Below, in pieces: positions 1-8,612 of a stretch of DNA of 64,000 nucleotides. The position numbers and the translations under genes were made by a program. The notes under the pieces were generated by a model. That model was not told where the DNA came from. It saw nothing but the letters and a program-made list of their open reading frames with translations, and did not search any database. The stretch is from Microtetraspora sp. NBRC 16547 (GTDB lineage: Bacteria; Actinomycetota; Actinomycetes; Streptosporangiales; Streptosporangiaceae), in the NCBI RefSeq assembly GCF_030268965.1, contig NZ_BSSE01000024.1:1-64000 (forward strand). Reading direction: 5' to 3'. Position 1 is the first letter of the stretch. The number at the start of each line of letters is the position of its first letter.

Positions 1-172
1 GTGCCCCTCCCGTCAATCTTTGCCCCGTCGCGTCGCCCAGGGCGGCACCTCGCCGCGTTGTCGTCGTCGGCCGTAGGCTCCGCTACGACCTCCTCCTCCG
101 CCTTGCGATGCACCACCCTGGACACCGCTCCGTCCGGGCAAACCTTGCCGGTCACGGCACTAGCTTGCGCCC

Positions 173-346
173 TCATGTCTCCAAGGCGTCGTCTATCCGC
201 CGGTTGGTGATCTCTGCACCGCCGTCGATGCACTTCGCGTAGACCCTGAGCAACACGTCCACGCGTGCCCGGCGCGTCCGGCGACCTCGGGAGCGGCTAC
301 CCGGCGTTGAGCCAGAGCCAGACGACGGCGTTCCGTAGACCTGCCG
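173..346 (-). pseudogene. Tyrosine recombinase C-terminal remnant, frameshifted
   Basis: The last 29 codons (about 176-262) read VDVLLRVYAKCIDGG followed by ITNRRIDDAL. This is the usual C-terminus of actinobacterial phage-type integrases, with the catalytic Tyr in the VYAKC motif. Further upstream on the same strand, pieces resembling WLNAG and PEVAGRAGH appear in the two other frames, so at least two frameshifts separate the parts. Bases 1-172 hold no recognisable gene. I read it as the decayed end of an integrated element whose remainder lies outside the window. The family call rests on motif memory. Confidence 0.55.
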
Positions 347-439
347 ACATTGGATGTGGATGGACACCCGGGGTACGCAGCTCGGCCGGGCCTGGTGGGT
401 GCGGCGACTTCTTCGGCGCCCGTTAGAGAGCCGGAGAGG

Positions 440-2887
440 TCATCGCGTGGCGAGGAAGTCCTTGATGGCTGCCGTGACCTCCTCGCCGGTGGCGTGGCTG
501 GTCACGATCCGCATGACCCGGCCGTGCAAGTTGTCGTTGCCGTATCGGTCGTACATGTCCGAGACCAACAGGTCCAGCCAGGGCCGGGCGATGTCGGTCG
601 GCTTGCCGTGGGGTGGCTGGCTGAGGAATGTCGTGACGGCCTCGGCGATCCGGCGCTTCGCGGTCGCTGTGTCTTCCGGCAGAGAGCCACGACGGTCGGC
701 GGGTAGCTGGTCGATGATCTTCGTCGCCTCGCCGAGGTCGGCGATGGCGCTGTCGATCTTGTCGGAATCGGTCAGGTTGTTCGAGGCGATTCCCGCGAGC
801 AGGTCCTGGACCTGGACGATCGTCTTCACCACCGCGAGCCGCTGGGTCAGCGCGTCGGTGTCGGCACCTGCGGCGAGCTTGGCGACGGCGGCCTCGGCAG
901 CCTGGACCGTTGCGGCCGACGGGTTCGCCTCTGCGGCGGCAACCGCGTCCTTGGCGGCCTTCAGCAACTCCTCCTGGCCTCCGATGAGGTCGATGCTCAT
1001 CGACCCGATGATGAAGGGCAGGTTGTTGGCGCCGACTATCCGCATGTCGGCGTTGCCGTTCTGCCGGTTGCGGAACATGGTCTGCGGCAGGTCGAGCGTC
1101 ACGGTCTGCCAGGTGTTCACCTTTTCCGGAGTGATCTGCACCCGCGGAGTGCTCTGGTACGCGGACCCGGTGGCTGCGGAGTCGTACTGCAGGACGAACG
1201 AGCCGGCAACTGGCGAGCGGTACTCGATGGTCGCTTTGGCGTCGTACGGGCCTCCGCTGATGTGGGCGTCGTCGACCCCGAGGTAGAGGTTGTTGCCGGC
1301 GTTGAAGGGGTTCTTGTCCACCTGCAGGGCGCGGCGGCCGTCGATGGTGATCTCGTGGGCGGGGCCGCTCTCGTAGGGAATCCAGTTCAGGCCGTCGGAC
1401 TCGCCGGAGAAGTCCATCGAGACGTGGGTCACCCGGGGCGCGGGCGGGACCACGTCGATCTTCATTGCCGAGATGGCGAGCGGAAGGTTGGCCGGAGCCG
1501 ACAGGCGCAGGTCGGCGCCGCCGTTCTGCCGGTTGGTGAACCGGATGTCGGGGATCTCGATCGTCGCCGACTGCCACTGGTTCACCTGGTCCGCGCGGAT
1601 CGAGACCGGCGCCGACTTCTGGTACGCGGATCCGCTGTTCGCGGAGTCGTACTGGAGGGCGAACGAGCCGGCGACCGGGGAGCGATAGCTGACTGTGGCT
1701 GTGACCTTGTAGGGTCCGCCGGAGATCGCCGCGTCGTCGACGAACATGTACAGCTGGTTGGCGCCGCCGAACGGGTTCTTCTGCAGTTCGAGCGCATTGC
1801 GGCCGTCGACCGTGCTCTCGAGGTAGGGACCGTCCTCGTAGTTCTTGTACGTCAGCCCGTCGCTCTTGCCGGCCGCGAGGTCGAAGGAGACGGAGTACTT
1901 GTCGGGGACGGGGTACTCAACGGGGGGATTCGGATCGACCCAGTCGGAGCGCTCGGCCAGGTACGACCTGCCCTGGGCGTCCTTCTTCAGGATGAAGTAG
2001 TAGTCGACCGTGCCACCCAGTGACAGGTACTCGGCTTTCAGCGACTCCTTGGTCACCGTGAGCCGCATGGCCCCGAAGTGTTCAGCATCACGGAACTTGC
2101 TGCCCGGGGCGACGCTGAATATGGGCGTGAGGCCCGCGCCGCCGTTCCCGGTGATCGCGATGTTGTAGCCGTCCGCGGTGACGATGTGCTCGGCGTGATG
2201 ATCGTGGCCGGCGAGGATCAGGTCGACCTCGGGCAGTTTCACCCACGACCGGTCGGGGTTGTTGCCGGCCTTGCCGGAAGAGAAGATCGGCTGGTGCTCA
2301 CCGGTGAGGACCCATTCGGCCGTACTGCCGGTGACTGTGTTCTTGTAGCGGTCGTAGATGGGCGGCATCGCGGTGCCCGACGACACCTGGCAGTTGGCGT
2401 CCGGGTTGACGAAGTCGACCAGCCCGTTGCCGAAGCCCGCCACGTACTCCACCGGGACCTTGAAGTAGTCCACACTGGGCTGGACACTCTCCGGGCTGCA
2501 GCCGTTGCCGTAGTCATGGTTGCCCATGATCGGGAAGAGCTTTCCCGCGTCGATGTCGGCCTTGTACGGTGCCTGGGCCTTCACCACCTCCTCAGGCCGG
2601 CCCTGTTGGTAGGTGTTGTCGCCGGTGGTCAGGATGGCCGCGGGGTTCCACGAGTGCACCATGTCGGCCACCTGGTACTCCTCGGCGCAGGTACGGTCCG
2701 CGCCGCAGCCGCCGTAATCGCCGATCACGGCGAGGACCATCTGGTCTTGTGGCGGCCGACTGGTGTCCACCGCGGGAGTGATCCGCTTGAGCTCATCCCC
2801 CGCCGCCTGAACGGGCTGGGGCGCCATAGAGGTGATCGCCGCGGCAGCAGCGGCCAGTGTTATGAACACTCTGGTCGTGAGTGACAC
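440..2887 (-). CDS. Secreted metallophosphatase with two carbohydrate-binding-like repeats
   Basis: An 815-residue exported phosphoesterase. Residues 1-29 form a Sec signal peptide ending in PVQAA. A calcineurin-like metallophosphoesterase domain follows, with metal-ligand motifs GDYG (about 56), GDN (about 89), GNHD (about 122) and GHDH (about 230), as in purple-acid and alkaline phosphatases. Residues about 330-485 and 490-640 are two near-identical beta-rich modules (SDGL, ISGGPY, YRSPVAGSF, LQYDSA and FxNRQNG occur in both), probably carbohydrate or surface binding. The last 170 residues are Ala-rich helix. It stands alone. An inverted repeat, GTCACAA-N10-TTGTGAC, lies at 2911-2934 in its promoter region. 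The physiological substrate cannot be read from the sequence. Confidence 0.9.
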   Translation of the reverse strand: MSLTTRVFITLAAAAAAITSMAPQPVQAAGDELKRITPAVDTSRPPQDQMVLAVIGDYGGCGADRTCAEEYQVADMVHSWNPAAILTTGDNTYQQGRPEEVVKAQAPYKADIDAGKLFPIMGNHDYGNGCSPESVQPSVDYFKVPVEYVAGFGNGLVDFVNPDANCQVSSGTAMPPIYDRYKNTVTGSTAEWVLTGEHQPIFSSGKAGNNPDRSWVKLPEVDLILAGHDHHAEHIVTADGYNIAITGNGGAGLTPIFSVAPGSKFRDAEHFGAMRLTVTKESLKAEYLSLGGTVDYYFILKKDAQGRSYLAERSDWVDPNPPVEYPVPDKYSVSFDLAAGKSDGLTYKNYEDGPYLESTVDGRNALELQKNPFGGANQLYMFVDDAAISGGPYKVTATVSYRSPVAGSFALQYDSANSGSAYQKSAPVSIRADQVNQWQSATIEIPDIRFTNRQNGGADLRLSAPANLPLAISAMKIDVVPPAPRVTHVSMDFSGESDGLNWIPYESGPAHEITIDGRRALQVDKNPFNAGNNLYLGVDDAHISGGPYDAKATIEYRSPVAGSFVLQYDSAATGSAYQSTPRVQITPEKVNTWQTVTLDLPQTMFRNRQNGNADMRIVGANNLPFIIGSMSIDLIGGQEELLKAAKDAVAAAEANPSAATVQAAEAAVAKLAAGADTDALTQRLAVVKTIVQVQDLLAGIASNNLTDSDKIDSAIADLGEATKIIDQLPADRRGSLPEDTATAKRRIAEAVTTFLSQPPHGKPTDIARPWLDLLVSDMYDRYGNDNLHGRVMRIVTSHATGEEVTAAIKDFLATR

Positions 2888-2910
2888 GTTTTATCCCTTA
2901 TTCCCCATTT

Positions 2911-2934
2911 GTCACAAGATGATCGCGTTGTGAC
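2911..2934. promoter_or_regulatory. Inverted repeat upstream of metallophosphatase
   Basis: Perfect 7-bp arms GTCACAA and TTGTGAC are separated by 10 bp, 24 bp upstream of the metallophosphatase start codon. The arms face the opposite way to a CRP site, so it is not a standard CRP box. It is a candidate operator or leader hairpin. The rest of 2888-3107 is relatively AT-rich promoter DNA without a gene. Confidence 0.3.
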
Positions 2935-3107
2935 GCTAGATCACATCTCCGACCCTGAGCTGAATATGGGATGAATTTGGACATTCGATCACATAACATC
3001 CGCTGGTGTGGAAGAGTGTGGACACTCATGGATCCAAACTCCAGCGCGGAACAGTGACCCTTTTCCAGCGTGATGTGGCTGGTTGCAGGGTGGCTGATCT
3101 TGGGGGC

Positions 3108-3390
3108 ATGGCGGATCATCACACGCTCGATGTCGGCGGCCTCCGGCTGGCGTACCAGGTATCGGGTCCCGACGGCGCCCCGCCGCTGATTCTGCTGCAT
3201 GGGCTGGGCTCGAGTACGGCGGACTGGGACGGCGTGGTGGACGCTTTCGCCCGCCACTGGCGGGTGTACGCCCTGGAACTGCGTGGCCATGGCCGGACGG
3301 GAAAGTACTCGCTCGAACTCATGCGAGACGACGTCCTGCGGTCCAGCGGGATCGATGCCGCTGGACCGTCGTGTCGGGCACGGACTCAGA
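3108..3390 (+). pseudogene. Truncated alpha/beta hydrolase
   Basis: From ATG 3108 the frame reads the N-terminal third of an alpha/beta hydrolase: a two-strand start (LDVGGLRLAYQVSG), the oxyanion-hole motif HGLG and the ELRGHGRTG motif. At about codon 75 (LELMRDDV) homology stops, and the frame runs out antisense to the next gene. The nucleophile elbow, acid and His are all absent, so it cannot be catalytic. The break lies against the 3' end of the PAS-protein gene at 3386, pointing to a deletion or rearrangement there. Confidence 0.7.
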
Positions 3391-4753
3391 ATGCGTCGCG
3401 GGAGCCCACGGCGTTGGCCCGGATCCTGGTCACCTGCGCCTCCAGCGCCTCGACGTCGAACGGCACGGCCGAGGCCTCGAACTCCTTGCCCAACGCGTGC
3501 AGCATGTCCATGCCGTCCCAGCTCGCGGTGAACTCGTCGTCGATCGGCTGCATCAGGTCGCCAAGCGCGTCCTCAGCTCGGTTACGCATCACGAGGATCC
3601 GCCACTGCCCGAGGAACCGGCGGAACTCGGCCAGCCGCTCGCCCGCCTCGGCGACAGCGGAGACGACCTCGCGCAGCGCCTGATTCACCTGCTGCGCCCT
3701 GGTCGACATCTCCAGCACGCTCTCATGTACGGCATCGCACAGCAGGGGCACCTCGCTCAGCGAGGTCGGCGGCGCGATGCCGTCCACGACCTCGGCGGCG
3801 AACGCGGCGACCATGTCGTTGTGCAAGCTGGCCAGCGCGATCCGGAACCGCAGGTCCGTGACGTACGAGCGCAGCGCGGCGAGCCTGGGGACCAGCTGCT
3901 CCAGCGTGGCCACAGCGGTGCGGGTCGGCGCGGCCATCACCCGGGCGACGTTGTGCAGCACCGGCGCGGTGTCGGCGACCCTCGCGGAGGCGGTCTGGGC
4001 GCTGGTGACCGTGCGGTCGAGCCGGCGGGCGATGTCGAGCACCTGGGTGGACGACGTCATGAGCCGGTCGCTGAAGACCCGGTAACTCTCCAGGCGCTCC
4101 ACCAGGTCGGCGAGCATCGCTTCCAGCGCTCCCGCGCCGGTCAGCACCTCCCCGATCGGTCCCTGGGCCCGGGGCCGCGCGTACGTCGCGGAAGCCAGCC
4201 GGCCGCGCGCCGCGACCTCGGTGGTCAGCGCCTCAGTGAGGAATTCGTCGTGCGAGGCGAACCCGAGCTCGGCCAACAGCAGTTCAAGCTGCTCCATGCC
4301 GAACTGTGCCACCTCGCGGCGGTTCATGCCCTTGCGCTTGACCGCCTCGAGCTCGATGTCGGCCGCGTACTTGTACATCCGCTTGACTTCGTCGAACAGC
4401 TCGGCCTGCGGCGCCATCCGCACCGACAGGAAGCCCTCCGCCGACGGCGTCATCGTGGCGAAAACCCAGTAGGTGCTGCCGTCCTTGGCCCGGTTCTGCA
4501 CGTACGCTCCCGCCGGACGACCGGCAAGCAAGCGGTTCCACATCAGCCGGAAGACGCCGGCCGGCATGTCGGGGTGGCGCACGATGTTGTGCGGAGCCCC
4601 GGTGAGCTCGTCGAGGGAGAACCGGGAGGTCCGGACGAAGACCGAGTTGCCGCTGCGGATCAACCCGCGCCGGTCGGTCGTGGAGAAGAAGAGCTCCTCC
4701 GAACCGATGAACTGCTCGATGCCGCTGGGCACGCTCAACTCGCCAAGGCTCAT
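3386..4753 (-). CDS. Aer-like PAS domain protein with long helical C-terminus
   Basis: A 455-residue protein. Residues about 10-120 form a PAS domain of the aerotaxis (Aer) type, with the signature NSVFVRTSRFSLDELTG, then PHNIVRHPDMP, FRLMWNRLLAG and KDGSTYWVFATMTP. In Aer this fold binds FAD and reports redox or oxygen state. The remaining 330 residues are almost entirely helical, but I see no methyl-accepting signalling hairpin, HAMP, kinase or GGDEF domain. The start at 4753 is preceded by a good GGAGGTG ribosome site. No flagellar or che genes are nearby. It is probably a soluble redox-sensing scaffold with an unknown output partner. Confidence 0.85.
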   Translation of the reverse strand: MSLGELSVPSGIEQFIGSEELFFSTTDRRGLIRSGNSVFVRTSRFSLDELTGAPHNIVRHPDMPAGVFRLMWNRLLAGRPAGAYVQNRAKDGSTYWVFATMTPSAEGFLSVRMAPQAELFDEVKRMYKYAADIELEAVKRKGMNRREVAQFGMEQLELLLAELGFASHDEFLTEALTTEVAARGRLASATYARPRAQGPIGEVLTGAGALEAMLADLVERLESYRVFSDRLMTSSTQVLDIARRLDRTVTSAQTASARVADTAPVLHNVARVMAAPTRTAVATLEQLVPRLAALRSYVTDLRFRIALASLHNDMVAAFAAEVVDGIAPPTSLSEVPLLCDAVHESVLEMSTRAQQVNQALREVVSAVAEAGERLAEFRRFLGQWRILVMRNRAEDALGDLMQPIDDEFTASWDGMDMLHALGKEFEASAVPFDVEALEAQVTRIRANAVGSRDAF

Positions 4754-5198
4754 CGCCCACCTCCCCGATCTGGCGGAGAGACTATCCGGCGGGTGCGGCG
4801 GCCCCTCACGCCGCCTACATGAGCATCGACGACCGGCTCGCGTAGTGCTTCCTGAGCCGAGCGAGGGACATCGGAGCAGGTAGGAGCGGTCGGCGGCCGC
4901 GTACGTGCTCTCAGGTGTCGAGGCGCCCGCACGTCCGAGGCAGGTCTCTTCCGGGTGGCGGACCGGAGCTGTGATCTTCGTCTCGATGGCGGAGAACGAG
5001 GGATCGGCGACCTGGCCGCGGAGGCGCGGAGGGTGTGATCCCTCCGCGCCTGTGCCGGCTGATGCCGTACCGCGAACGTCAGCAGGTCAAGGCCGGTGCC
5101 GTTCCAGCGGTCGGCGTGGTTCACAACGTGCGTCCGGCCGGCCGGTGTCGCCGAAGACATCCCGCTTGACGTCGGGAGGGACGCTCCCGGCGGGCCTC
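4754..5198. other. 445-bp stretch without a recognisable gene
   Basis: No reading frame here has recognisable protein features. The one clear structure is the perfect 11-bp hairpin at 5023-5050, listed separately. The left part is the promoter region of the PAS-protein gene and the right part is the 3' flank of the PRC-barrel gene. Confidence 0.5.
5023..5050 (-). terminator. GC hairpin downstream of PRC-barrel gene
   Basis: An 11-bp perfect stem (GGCGCGGAGGG / CCCTCCGCGCC) with a TGTGAT loop, about 150 nt past the stop codon at 5199. It has no U-run, as is common for actinobacterial terminators. It could also act on the other strand. Confidence 0.4.
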
Positions 5199-5741
5199 CT
5201 AGCGCTTCAGGTACCGGCGCAGGCGCGTGCGCAGCGTCTCCGCCATCCGGCGACCGGCCTCTGCCCCCTCTCGCAGGTGACCGGTCACGCCTGGGGGCGT
5301 GGTCACCCCTGGGCGAGGGGTCGTCCCACCTTCGGGCCGACCGCTCAGGCGCTCGCGTTCCTGCGGGCCACCTGTTTGCGCCCATCCCTGGCCGGGCTGG
5401 TTGGCCTGCTCCCAGGACGTGTCCCAGCTCATGTCGTAATAGCGGAAGAGCTTGCGCTCCTGCTCGACGGACATATGCCCGGCGGCGTCCACGTAGATGT
5501 GGGGAGCGCCGTTGACGCGCTCCTTGTCGTACGGGACCTCCACATGATCTCCGACCAGGTCCGCGTTGCGGATCGGAACGAACGTCTCGGTCGTGCCGAA
5601 CAGCCCGGTCTTCACGCACAGCCACTCCGGCTGCCCGGTGTCGTCGTCGAGGAAGACGTGTTTGACCTCGCCGAGCTTCTGTCCGCCGGTGCCCTCGACC
5701 GGGATGTCCAGTACCTGCGGAATCTGCTCCTGCCTGATCAT
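5199..5741 (-). CDS. PRC-barrel domain protein
   Basis: A 180-residue soluble protein. Residues about 5-85 form a PRC-barrel, with LDIPVEGTGGQKLGEVKHVF, the short DDTGQPEW turn, a strand starting KTGLFG, and VPIRNADLVGDHVEVPYDK. This domain is common in actinobacterial stress-associated proteins and in RimM. A linker containing MSVEQERKLFRYYDMSW follows; the EQERKLFRYY segment is typical of the CsbD-neighbour type of PRC proteins. The tail is Pro/Gly-rich and then basic (RTRLRRYLKR). The start at 5741 has a strong GGAGGAG site. It is monocistronic. The ligand is unknown. Confidence 0.85.
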   Translation of the reverse strand: MIRQEQIPQVLDIPVEGTGGQKLGEVKHVFLDDDTGQPEWLCVKTGLFGTTETFVPIRNADLVGDHVEVPYDKERVNGAPHIYVDAAGHMSVEQERKLFRYYDMSWDTSWEQANQPGQGWAQTGGPQERERLSGRPEGGTTPRPGVTTPPGVTGHLREGAEAGRRMAETLRTRLRRYLKR

Positions 5742-5857
5742 GCTCTCCTCCGTCCTTCGCCGTCTCCCTCGGCCCTACCGCTGGACCTTGAAGGAAAACC
5801 CGATGTACTGGACGAAGCAGCTAGATCTTCTGTTGGCTCATGGTGGCCGTGCGCGTT

Positions 5858-6643
5858 TCACCAACCGATGTCACAGCGGGCGAGCCACTCCTGCGTCAGG
5901 TCACGGAAGGCGCGTGGCTGCTCGAGGGGGAGGTAATGCCCCGCGTCGGCCAGCGCGCTGTAGGAGGCGTTCGGAAAGGACGCAAGGGCGCGGAACTGGT
6001 CCGCGTATCCGGCGATCCGGTCCTGCCGCCCGGCGATGACGCTCGTGGGGCCCGGGTAGGTCCACGCGGCGTCCTCGTCGGAGAGCCGGTAACCCGTCGC
6101 CCTCAGCCGTCCCAGATAGTCGTCGTCGCCCGGCGCCGAAGAGGCCAGTACGGCGGCCACCCGCTCAGCGACCTCGCCGGTCCGGTTGCCCAGCGCCAGA
6201 GAGAAGTGATCACGCAGGTCGGCGGGCACACCCGACAGCCATCCGGCGGGGTCGACGCGGTGCGGTGGGTCGGGCAGATCTCGATCCGCCGGCCGGATCT
6301 TCACTCCGGAGCAGATCGACAACAGCCCGGCCACCTGTTCCGGCCGGCGCCGGGCGACGGCGGAGGCGATGTATCCGCCATAGGAACAACCGGCCAGGAG
6401 GAATCGACCGGAGCCGATCCGCGCGTCGAGGAATTCCAAGACGGCGTCCACGATCCCATCGGAATCCTCGGGACCTCCCGGCGATCGACCACATCCCGGC
6501 AGATCTGGATATATCCGCTGTAATGCAATGGATCCGGATAGGGCGGGCTCCATGGCCGCCGCCATGGCATCGCCGTCCAACCCGAACCAGGAGAGGCACA
6601 CGAAGGGGAAGCCGTCGCCGTGGGTGTTCGCAGCCATGCTCAT
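5858..6643 (-). CDS. Alpha/beta hydrolase
   Basis: About 261 residues from ATG 6643 (ATG 6637 is equally possible; a GGAG lies just upstream). It is a canonical alpha/beta hydrolase: YPDLPGCGRS loop, nucleophile elbow GCSYGG with Ser in the middle, a strand-6 region ending in VIAGRQDRIAGY that carries the acidic residue, and the catalytic His in DAGHYLPLEQP near the C-terminus. This pattern is shared by haloperoxidase-like and proline-iminopeptidase-like esterases, and the substrate cannot be told. The gene is divergent from the GNAT gene. The 200-bp gap between them contains a hairpin at 6742-6762 (AGCCCCGC / GCGGGGCT). Confidence 0.88.
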   Translation of the reverse strand: MSMAANTHGDGFPFVCLSWFGLDGDAMAAAMEPALSGSIALQRIYPDLPGCGRSPGGPEDSDGIVDAVLEFLDARIGSGRFLLAGCSYGGYIASAVARRRPEQVAGLLSICSGVKIRPADRDLPDPPHRVDPAGWLSGVPADLRDHFSLALGNRTGEVAERVAAVLASSAPGDDDYLGRLRATGYRLSDEDAAWTYPGPTSVIAGRQDRIAGYADQFRALASFPNASYSALADAGHYLPLEQPRAFRDLTQEWLARCDIGW

Positions 6644-6846
6644 GCTCCACGATCCAAGCACAGCGAAAATCGTTTGAATCACTGATGGACGCGCGGCAGG
6701 ATTTCTGGTGCTCTGTCGCCGGTCGAGCCGGTTCCGCATGCAGCCCCGCTGCCCGCGGGGCTCCGGTCTTTCACCGGATCCGCGCCGGCTCAGCTGTCCG
6801 TCGAGCGTGAGTTTTCACCGGACTCGTCCCGACCCGAAGGAACCAT

Positions 6847-7689
6847 GTGACCGATCAGTTGATCCCCGGCCTCGCCGTTCGCCTCCTCGATGTCACCGAC
6901 CTGCCGGAGTGCCTGCGCCTGGCCGAGGACCGCGAGTGGGCGCCCGAAGAGCGCAAGTGGCGGTTGCTGTTCGAGGTCGGAGACGTCTACGGGATCGATG
7001 ATCCGGATGGTGGGCTGGCCGGAACGGTCGTGTCCACCCGGTTCGGCCGCGAGGTCGCCGCCATCGGCATGATGCTCGTCGCCAAGCGGCACGAACGCCG
7101 TGGCCTCGGCAGTGCCCTGATGCGGTACGCCCTGGACCGATCGGGCACGGCGAGTGCCTGGCTGACCGCCACCGCGTACGGGCGGCCGATGTACGAGAGG
7201 CTCGGCTTCCGGGGGATCGGCCAGTGTGCCACCCATGTGGGGCAGGTGACCGGCCTGTCCCGTGGGACCTCCCGGCCTGCGGAGCCCTCGGATCTGCCCG
7301 CGATCCTCGCCCTGGACGCCGAGGTCTTCGGCGCGCCACGGGTCGAGCTGCTGACCCGGTTGCAGTCGTTTTCGGAGCGGTTCCGCGTGGTCGACGGGCC
7401 GAGCGGGCTCGCCGGATTCGGTGGTGCCTGGCGGAACATGACCGAGACGGTCCTCGGCCCGATGATCGCGCAGGACGCGGACGTGGCGCTGGAACTCCTC
7501 TCCGACCTGGCCTCCGAGGTCGAAGGTCCGGTTCGCGTCGACATCGACACCAGCAGGCCCGAGCTGCTCGCCTGGGCGGAGCGACACGGCCTGACCCACA
7601 GCTTCTCCACCACGATCATGGAGTACGGCGAGGCGCTCCCCGGAGACCGCACCCGCCTGTTCACCCCCGTAATGGTCGCCCTCGGCTGA
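6847..7689 (+). CDS. GNAT family N-acetyltransferase, two-domain
   Basis: A 280-residue protein starting at GTG 6847, behind a GAAGGAA ribosome site. The N-terminal half is a GNAT domain with the acetyl-CoA pyrophosphate-binding motif RRGLGSALM at about residues 80-88 and the downstream strand AWLTATAYGRPMYERLGF. The C-terminal half (PSDLPAILALDAEVFGAPR, then PVRVDIDTSRPELLAWAERHGL) looks like a second, degenerate GNAT domain. This layout is common in actinobacterial acetyltransferases of unknown substrate. It ends 23 bp before the convergent permease operon. Confidence 0.88.
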   Translation: MTDQLIPGLAVRLLDVTDLPECLRLAEDREWAPEERKWRLLFEVGDVYGIDDPDGGLAGTVVSTRFGREVAAIGMMLVAKRHERRGLGSALMRYALDRSGTASAWLTATAYGRPMYERLGFRGIGQCATHVGQVTGLSRGTSRPAEPSDLPAILALDAEVFGAPRVELLTRLQSFSERFRVVDGPSGLAGFGGAWRNMTETVLGPMIAQDADVALELLSDLASEVEGPVRVDIDTSRPELLAWAERHGLTHSFSTTIMEYGEALPGDRTRLFTPVMVALG

Positions 7690-7712
7690 CCTGCGTCGCT
7701 CTTCTCTGCCTC

Positions 7713-8612
7713 TCACTCATAGGGCTCCACGGGCTGGGGGACCTCGGTGACGTCGGTGGCCACCAGCTCGGGGGCGACCATCCCGTTGGGGATCTTGTCG
7801 GACTTGGGACGGACCCACGTGCCGGTGACCTCCACCCAGGTGTCCACCGGCGGCCGGGCCGCCTTGAGGACGGCCACCTTCAGCGGGATGCCGTCGGCAG
7901 CGCAGCAGTTCATCTGGATGCGGGTGACGTACCACCGGTTCTTTTTCGCCGACGGCACCACGAAGCCGGTCAGCCGGACCCGCTTCCCGGTGAGGGAGTA
8001 GGTGGAGTCGGCCCAGGCCCGGCCGATGAACTCGCCGATCGGCATCGCGGTCACCGAGTCGGTGGCGAGAGGGGCGTAGGCGTCCGTGGTGACCGGCGGT
8101 CGCGGGGGAGGCTCCTCCGAGCGGGCCGCGAACGCCCCCAGCGCGGGCGGAGCGATGAGGAAGATCGCGAACACCGGCAGGCAGAGCAACCACGCCACCC
8201 GTGGTCCGTGGGAGTGATCATGCCCCCCATGCCCGCGGCCCTCGTGATCGCTGTGGCTCGGGTCCGTGCTCTCGTGACTGCTGTGGCTCAGGTCCAGGCT
8301 CCCACGGCTGCCGCCGCTCCCCCGCCCGGCGCGACTCCCAGGATCACTGTGCCCGGCATCTCCACTGTGATCTTCATGTCTGTGGTGTTCGGCGTGCTCG
8401 CCGTGTGGGTGGTCCGGGGCGGTGAGGTACGGCTTACGCCACTCCTGGATCAGACCGATGACCCCGAGCGCCAGGACCACGGCGCCCGCCGCGATCAGGA
8501 ACGGTCGGAAGCCGGGCTTCACATAGTTGAGGTAGCTCGTGGACAGCACGGTGATCCGCAACACGGCGCCGCCGAGGAACACCATCACCAGGCTCTGTGA
8601 CATCCGGTTCAC
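7713..8612 (-). CDS. TIGR03943-like putative permease subunit
   Basis: About 299 residues, starting at GTG 8612, which overlaps the TGA of the upstream permease (GTGA) and suggests translational coupling. Two N-terminal membrane segments (FLGGAVLRITVLST; FLIAAGAVVLALGVIGL) are followed by a long His/Asp/Ser-rich cytoplasmic stretch with many HSDHE- and HGGHDH-like repeats, a third membrane segment (VAWLLCLPVFAIFLIAPP), and a soluble domain containing MNCCAADGIPLKV. This is the usual partner of DUF318 permeases (YcgR/YcgQ type). The His-rich stretch suggests metal handling, which is inference. Confidence 0.85.
   Translation of the reverse strand: MNRMSQSLVMVFLGGAVLRITVLSTSYLNYVKPGFRPFLIAAGAVVLALGVIGLIQEWRKPYLTAPDHPHGEHAEHHRHEDHSGDAGHSDPGSRAGRGSGGSRGSLDLSHSSHESTDPSHSDHEGRGHGGHDHSHGPRVAWLLCLPVFAIFLIAPPALGAFAARSEEPPPRPPVTTDAYAPLATDSVTAMPIGEFIGRAWADSTYSLTGKRVRLTGFVVPSAKKNRWYVTRIQMNCCAADGIPLKVAVLKAARPPVDTWVEVTGTWVRPKSDKIPNGMVAPELVATDVTEVPQPVEPYE

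Noticed and set aside
2911-2934. CRP/FNR binding site
   Set aside because: The arms read GTCACAA...TTGTGAC, inverted relative to the TGTGA...TCACA consensus, with 10-bp spacing.
2898-3290. 130-codon minus frame opposite the truncated hydrolase
   Set aside because: The plus frame carries recognisable hydrolase motifs; the minus frame is its shadow.
4905-5936. 343-codon plus frame across the PRC-barrel gene
   Set aside because: Antisense to a recognised domain protein; composition is typical of a shadow frame.
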